The notes beneath the pieces are model-generated. The model saw only the letters and a program-made list of their open reading frames with translations. It was not told where the DNA came from and did no database searches. A DNA stretch of 64,000 nucleotides, from NCBI RefSeq assembly GCF_052324685.1, contig NC_135211.1, positions 11,003,414-11,067,413 on the forward strand. Direction: 5' to 3'. Source of the stretch: Brachyhypopomus gauderio (taxonomy: Eukaryota; Chordata; Actinopteri; Gymnotiformes; Hypopomidae). Positions 58,965 to 64,000 of this stretch are shown here, piece by piece. How positions within the stretch are numbered: position 1 is the stretch's first letter; each line of letters begins with the position of its first letter. A program made the translations under genes and the position numbers.

Positions 58965-59683
58965 TGTAAAAGAGTTTGTCATCTTTATTAATTTTCAGTT
59001 AAGGCAATCCGATACAAAGCATTTCACAATTCACTGTTATGACAACAATGTACAATATAGTTCATTTGGAGGGGTAAAAACATACCAATGAAAATAACAA
59101 CAAAACAAAACGGAACCAAAAAAAAAAAAATGATTTGAGGACAAAACCATATAGGCATTTAAAAAAATATCAAAGCATAAAAACAAACTATATCTGTGAC
59201 ATGCTGTGAGACTGCCCGTCCCCAGACCCGCACACATCACGACATCTCAGGTTAGGTACGGGAACAGCGAGAAAAGAAGACAGAACAGTTCACTAAAGCT
59301 GTTGCTATAGTTACATGCACAATTAATCACTGAAACTGGTTCTACCGTATGTTACAGATGTCGGCACTGAATGTTCAGTGTGTATCTACATCCTGTCAGA
59401 GTAAATCGGGAGTGGTTAGAAAGATTGGTACAGGCGCCACTGGATGTAGGAATGCAATCAAAGCCTTGTCATATGTTTTAGGCAAAAATAAGAAATAAAT
59501 AAAACATGATATGAGAATCATGTCAGAAGGGAACATGTAGAGACATAATGTAGATCAGCAAATGACATCTTTGTAATAAAGCACTTCCCTAAATGTGTTT
59601 AGAGGAACATTAATTAATCATTAAAAGACTTACTCCAAGTGAAGATTGTAGGTCCATCCCTGCCCCATATGCACACGCGTACG

Positions 59684-59722
<39 letters not shown>

Positions 59723-61909
59723 GGGGGAAAAGAGTGACTCACCTAATTGATTTTAACATCTGTCAATGTGCCCTTCATAAAAGGTGGCAATCAAAGCTCC
59801 ACTCGGTGTCCATGAAGTGTGATATGGAAACAACTAAAAGGAGTGATAATGCAGCTTTGTGTGTGTCCTTACAGAATCACACATTATACTTAAGAGGTGT
59901 GTACTATGCGTACTGTGTACTATGCATTCAAATACAAATGCATGCTATGCCGTATTGTAAGGCCTTGGCGAGGTGGGGAAGCGAAACAGCACTAAAGTCT
60001 CCATCTCGTCTCTGTTACGAGCCTCTCGAGATGACACACACGTGGCTTTTAGCTACTGCTGAGCTCTGGCTGATGCACCATGTATAATGGGTTTCTGCAG
60101 GAATGTGAAAGCAAAGGATATCATGAACCAGGTATATTACAGAGAACTGATGAACAGATTAATGGTTTGAATGAATGCGGTAACTGAATGAGATCCTTTG
60201 AAAGGCATTGATGCATACTTCAGCCCGAGGCAGCACCTTGTTTAGGAAATCTTGCAAAATCATCTCCATGGAAGAGTGCCCAAGGTGACCTGTGAACCTT
60301 CTTTAGTAATGATCTATGAAAATCTGCTGAGCATATTAGCCGTCTCCTAATTTATTGAGGATAACGCAACTGATGTCATTTATATTTTCATTAAAAACTT
60401 TCCAGAAATGTTGCATTTTAATTTAAATGTAGAAAACACTGGTGGGCTAAATGCCTCGTTCAGTTGAAGGCCTAATAAACTTGAATGTGCTGTTCACCCA
60501 TGAACAGCTGTGGTGGAATAAATATGCATAGTTAAGTTCAACTGACATCACTCGTGTCTTCAAAGACAACTGAACATGGGATATCGAGAACGGGGATTCA
60601 TATTCGCTTGTCTGTCCCATGTCAGAAACGGATCGCTCTGTTCAGAACGACACGAGCCCGTTAGGTCCGCTTCTAGCTTCAGCTCAGCACCGATGACTCA
60701 GTGCTGCAGCGTTATCTCGAGCGCAGCCGCGCACTGGAATTGCCACGTGTAACATCACCTGTGTCTCACTAAATCTGTATAGAGGACCATACGGAGGGTA
60801 ATGCCCGCTGCTGTTCTAAAGAGCCAAGGCCTGCGCTCACGATTCAGCCCAGTCGGACACCCGGGTCACAGGACGGCCTTGCCCTTGTTTGATTAAAGGC
60901 CTCACCACTTTCAGACTGCTACTGGTGTGTTGTCATTCTGCTAGGAGACAAAGAGAGGGCGAGAGACGGAAGAAAAGCAGTGGTGACACTGGCTGAACTG
61001 CAATTAATCCTGGCTTGTGCAATATGACAATATGGGTGACATGGCGGCCCGGGCAAAACGCAACACAATTCAAGAATATCTGTTGTGAATACACTGCAAA
61101 ATGCAATAAGCGTATAGAAAACAACCCGCAAGGGGTTTGGAGAAGGCCTAGTGTCTTTAATAGTCACTAAATCTTGATTCAGCATATTTTGAAGGCTTTC
61201 ACAGTTCGATTTTCACATTATATACCAATCTTTTTTGCCTAGAAAATATCTATATAGAGAAAAGTTAAATGATCTATCTTGACTCGATCCAGCATGCTTT
61301 CAGAATGTATTTATGGTTTCAGACAGACAAGCATCAAGATCTATGATAGAACGTTTTGTCTGAAAAACTGCGGTGTGCAAAAGTGGCCAGTCAAATGTGT
61401 ACAAACAAATCTCAATCCAAAATAAATGCCACTGAGATAGTTATCTAGAAACTTCACCTGAATGCACACACATTCTAAAACACCAATATGGAGAAAGGTC
61501 AAAGTTCAGCAGAGTAAACTCATCCTGGTACACTGAGAAGACCACATACAGGCACACGCTGACATCACAAACATCTTCCTCCTTCCTCATACTCTTCAGC
61601 GCTCCTCAATTCACCACTCCAAAATAGAAACAGTCACAGGCCAAGGGGTTTGTTTTTTTTTTTTTTTTTTTTTCTTTTGACAAAAATGGATAAGAACGTG
61701 AGTCTCATCCTTGGATCATGCTGTCCTCCCAGGGAAAAAAATAGGGACGTAAAAAGCACGTACAGAAATTCATCAGCACCTCCGAGTGTCCTGGAGTGTC
61801 CGTACATACAGCCACGCAGGACGCCGAAGCTCCTGCGTTTCACCACGCCTCTCCCGTCGTACCCAAGAGGCTGATGTCATCTTCAGCAAGCTCTCAGAGA
61901 ACGGAGGCC
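58965..61909 (-). other. cpne8: Probable cpne8 3' UTR
   Basis: After the cpne8 stop codon (TGA, 61912-61910 on the minus strand) about 2.9 kb without coding frames leads to AATAAA on the minus strand (TTTATT at 58984-58989), a plausible polyadenylation signal. Inside are (AC)n at about 59689-59720, an A run on the minus strand (T on plus, 61649-61671) and AT-rich unique DNA. The exact end is an estimate; earlier signals may be used. Confidence 0.4.
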
Positions 61910-62098
61910 TCAGATCTGTGTGTGGTGTGTGTGTCCCGGGGGTGTGTATGGCGGGGGTGACGGGTTGGGTTTAATGCCCCGGCTCTTCATGTAGGAGATG
62001 AACTGGTCTGGAATTTCAGCCAGGACGTCTTTGGCCAGTCGTGCCATACTCAGCACGTGGTTCCCAGTCCGGTCCATGTAGTCCCGGAATGGCACAAA
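61910..62098 (-). CDS. cpne8: Copine-8, last coding exon (C-terminal 62 residues)
   Basis: Minus strand: the acceptor CCCTTTTTTAG|TTTGTGCC opens '[18 protein letters not shown]', then '[20 protein letters not shown]' and a Pro-rich tail ending 'YTPP...TQI', stop TGA. Copines are cytosolic proteins with two C2 domains that bind phospholipid in a Ca2+-dependent way and a C-terminal von Willebrand A-like (copine) domain; this exon is the end of that domain. The [21 protein letters not shown] pattern is shared by copines 5, 8 and 9, and the YTPP...TQI ending points to copine-8. The Met at 62095 seen in an open frame is internal. Confidence 0.92.
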   Translation of the reverse strand, partial: FVPFRDYMDRTGNHVLSMARLAKDVLAEIPDQFISYMKSRGIKPNPSPPPYTPPGHTHHTQI

Positions 62099-62699
62099 CT
62101 AAAAAAGGGCAAGAGGTTTTGGCTCGTTTGGTGGCAACATCTTGACTTAGCGGTAATTTATTCATCTATGCATCTGTTGATTCGTTAATAGCAACAATTG
62201 CATCAAATTTCCATTAGAAGCTCTAATTGATTCAAATAAGGCAAATGAAGTTAATTGTGCAAATAAATAAAATGATAGATTTTTATTATGATTGATTTAA
62301 TTATGCAAATAAATAAAAGCCCCATAAGCATCTGTAAGAGTATGAGATTAGTGGTTACTACACATTATCAGTGCTAACGACACAGACTAAAAACACTGAA
62401 AGCACAAGCAGAAATCTTGGAGCATTTCAGAAGTGTGTTTGGGATCTGTCTCACTAATTACTTTATTATGGTTTGTGTTTTGGTTTGTGAGCCAGCTGCC
62501 TAAAAAACACCTAAAAACATAAAAGAACTGTTCAGTACTAAAAAAACACAAATTAAACAAGCCTTATTTACTCTGATTTTGCATAAGAGAGTCACCACAA
62601 TATCAAAAGGATTCAAACTGCAATAAGGTAATTATTTCATGTAGATTTGTTTGTTTCATGGACTTTCAGAGCTCCATGCCATCATGGCGTTCACATCAC
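62099..62699 (-). other. cpne8: cpne8 last intron (601 bp)
   Basis: Bounded by donor CAG|GTGATG and acceptor TTTTTTAG on the minus strand. AT-rich, with no other feature. Confidence 0.8.
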
Positions 62700-62773
62700 C
62701 TGGACAATATCCCGTTCTGCTAGCTTCCCTCGCGACGAGATTCTGATGTCGTCCCCGTCCAGCTCCACCATGG
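62700..62773 (-). CDS. cpne8: Copine-8, penultimate coding exon (24 codons plus split Ala)
   Basis: Minus strand: acceptor TCTGTTTCAG|CC, then 'MVELDGDDIRIS', 'SRGKLAERDIVQ' and donor CAG|GTGATG; 74 bp, entering in phase 1 and leaving in phase 0 directly into 'FVPFRDY' of the last exon. The AMVELDGDD...AERDIVQ block is one of the most conserved stretches of copines and precedes FVPFRDY without a gap in known family members. Leu in KLAERD replaces the usual Tyr. It is too short to stand out as an open frame. Confidence 0.92.
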
Positions 62774-64000
62774 CTGAAACAGAGAGGCAGCTCCTACCAG
62801 TCAACACCGGCCCGTTTTCACCAGTCATCTTCTACCAGTCAACACCAGCCCGTTTTCACCAGTCAGCTCCTATCAGTCGACACCGGGTCTGTTTTCACCC
62901 GGCCGCAATAGAAGAGACTGACGCTATGTCTCATTGGCAGTGCTGTGATACATTGGTCTTTTGGTGCTGCCTTATGCAGGAATTAGAGGCTTATAATGAG
63001 TCTTAAGGAAGGCATATACTGTACATACACCACTTAAACCGATTGTCCTCCTGCATTTCCAGAGCTGTGTGAAATAATCTAAGACAAAAACATGCCATTT
63101 CTGACATCATCACACTGCACTGCAAGCATCTGTTTTGTGCTACTAATTTCTGGTGAACTGTTTCTACCTAGAATGCTGTGGTTTGACGAGGTGCTGATGT
63201 CCATTATTGCACGTCCAGATTTGTACATTTGCACCCTCACATCCAAGCACTTCCATCTGCTCTTTAGTGAAATGTTTTAAGCTCTGCCCCGAACACTCCA
63301 TTCCCGTTGGGGTTAGCAGCCCTCCGAAGGTATGACGCACCTAATGTGTTTGGCTGAGAAATTAACGACATATTAATCACTGCTCCCTCCTAAATTTTTT
63401 TCACCTCGCCCATCTTTTCTGCGTAGAGCTCTTACGGATGCACCTGCCTAGAAAGTCACCGTCACCGGACATGTTCCCGGGGTTTATGACTTATGGCCAC
63501 GTGGTTGAGACCCTTGTGGGACGGTGAATTGAGCATGCCTGCTCTCATTAAGCTAACAAACTCCCCAAACCTGAACTGGCATCTGACAACGGAACTAGTG
63601 TGAAATCATCATTTCTACTAGCAGAAGCTATTATTTTAATACTTTCACTGTAATACGTACTACCCCACTAAAGATTCAACCAAATACAGACATTTTTAAC
63701 ACTGTAATCAAATAAAAATGCTCAAAAATGTCATAGTAACCATACCCTGTCAGACTAGAGCACAACCAGGGTGTCAAACAGTGTACAGAACTATACATAT
63801 GATGACGGGTAACCTGAGACAGCAAGTCCATTACTGTGTTAATCACAGTTTATTGCTTTGGTGCTCTCTACAAAGGTAATTGGTGCCCATAATGAAGGAG
63901 CACTTTGAATTGTATTACTGGCTTCCAGAACGGACTCCTCTCTGCGTGAGAAATGTGCAGTTATTATTGGCCTAGGCCTTGAACATACTCTCAGTGCGGT
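62774..64000 (-). other. cpne8: cpne8 intron (partial) with a 38-bp tandem repeat
   Basis: Intron continuing beyond the window. Immediately upstream of the penultimate exon lie three copies of a 38-bp unit (TACCAGTCAACACC..., about 62791-62900). The preceding exon of the copine domain is not found up to 64000. Other frames here (for example 62647-63006) overlap the exon on the wrong strand. Confidence 0.7.

Overview
This is a stretch of vertebrate nuclear DNA, almost certainly from a ray-finned (teleost) fish. The evidence is spliced genes with GT-AG introns, long AT-rich non-coding stretches, many dinucleotide microsatellites, and fish-type repeats: a tRNA-derived SINE, V-SINE/LINE-like 3' tails, Tc1-like elements, hAT MITEs, L2/CR1-type LINE ends and a Harbinger-like element carrying a MYB/SANT-like ORF. 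The repeat mix suggests an ostariophysan (catfish, characin or knifefish group), but that is inference. Nothing bacterial or phage-like is present.

Only three host genes can be supported, all in the right-hand 22 kb. (1) adora1, adenosine A1 receptor, plus strand: two coding exons (41969-42300 and 45364-46012) joined across a 3.06-kb intron give a complete 326-residue class A GPCR. (2) bcl2l15 (Bfk), a small Bcl-2 family protein, minus strand: four coding exons between 56356 and 55166, phases 1/0/0, give a complete 154-residue reading frame with a BH3-like LRELGD and a BH2-like WITQQGGW. (3) cpne8 (copine-8), minus strand: only the last two coding exons (62773-62700 and 62098-61910) are inside the window; the rest lies beyond its right edge.

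Layout. 1-10 kb: mostly unique AT-rich DNA with short tandem repeats (37-bp and 32-bp units), a CpG-rich block and a 238-bp hAT MITE with a perfect 8-bp target duplication. 10-15.2 kb: nested retroelement debris (CR1-type LINE end, gypsy-like pol and gag scraps, an L2-type LINE 3' end, a solo LTR). 15-23.5 kb: largely featureless apart from a long inverted repeat. 23.5-36.3 kb: a dense transposon nest with (TA)n arrays, palindromic MITEs, a tRNA SINE, several hAT elements, Tc1-like remnants, and two copies of an unnamed (TC)n-tailed retroposon, one with a 19-bp target duplication. 36.3-41.4 kb: quiet. 41.4-47 kb: adora1. 50.1-53.05 kb: a satellite of about 83 copies of a 35-bp unit, split by a 1533-bp Harbinger-like element with perfect 52-bp terminal inverted repeats; two satellite units resume beyond it, followed by a decayed Tc1-like fragment. 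55.1-56.4 kb: bcl2l15. 59-62.8 kb: cpne8 3' UTR and last exons.

The three genes do not form a pathway: A1 receptor signals through Gi/o, bcl2l15 is an apoptosis-family protein, and copine-8 is a Ca2+-dependent phospholipid-binding protein. I found no convincing new multi-gene system. The most unusual items are the satellite/Harbinger nest, a serine codon at the adora1 splice junction where adenosine receptors normally have arginine, two insertions with 19-bp target duplications (one of them a TIR-type element), and a three-copy CpG-rich repeat family I cannot classify.
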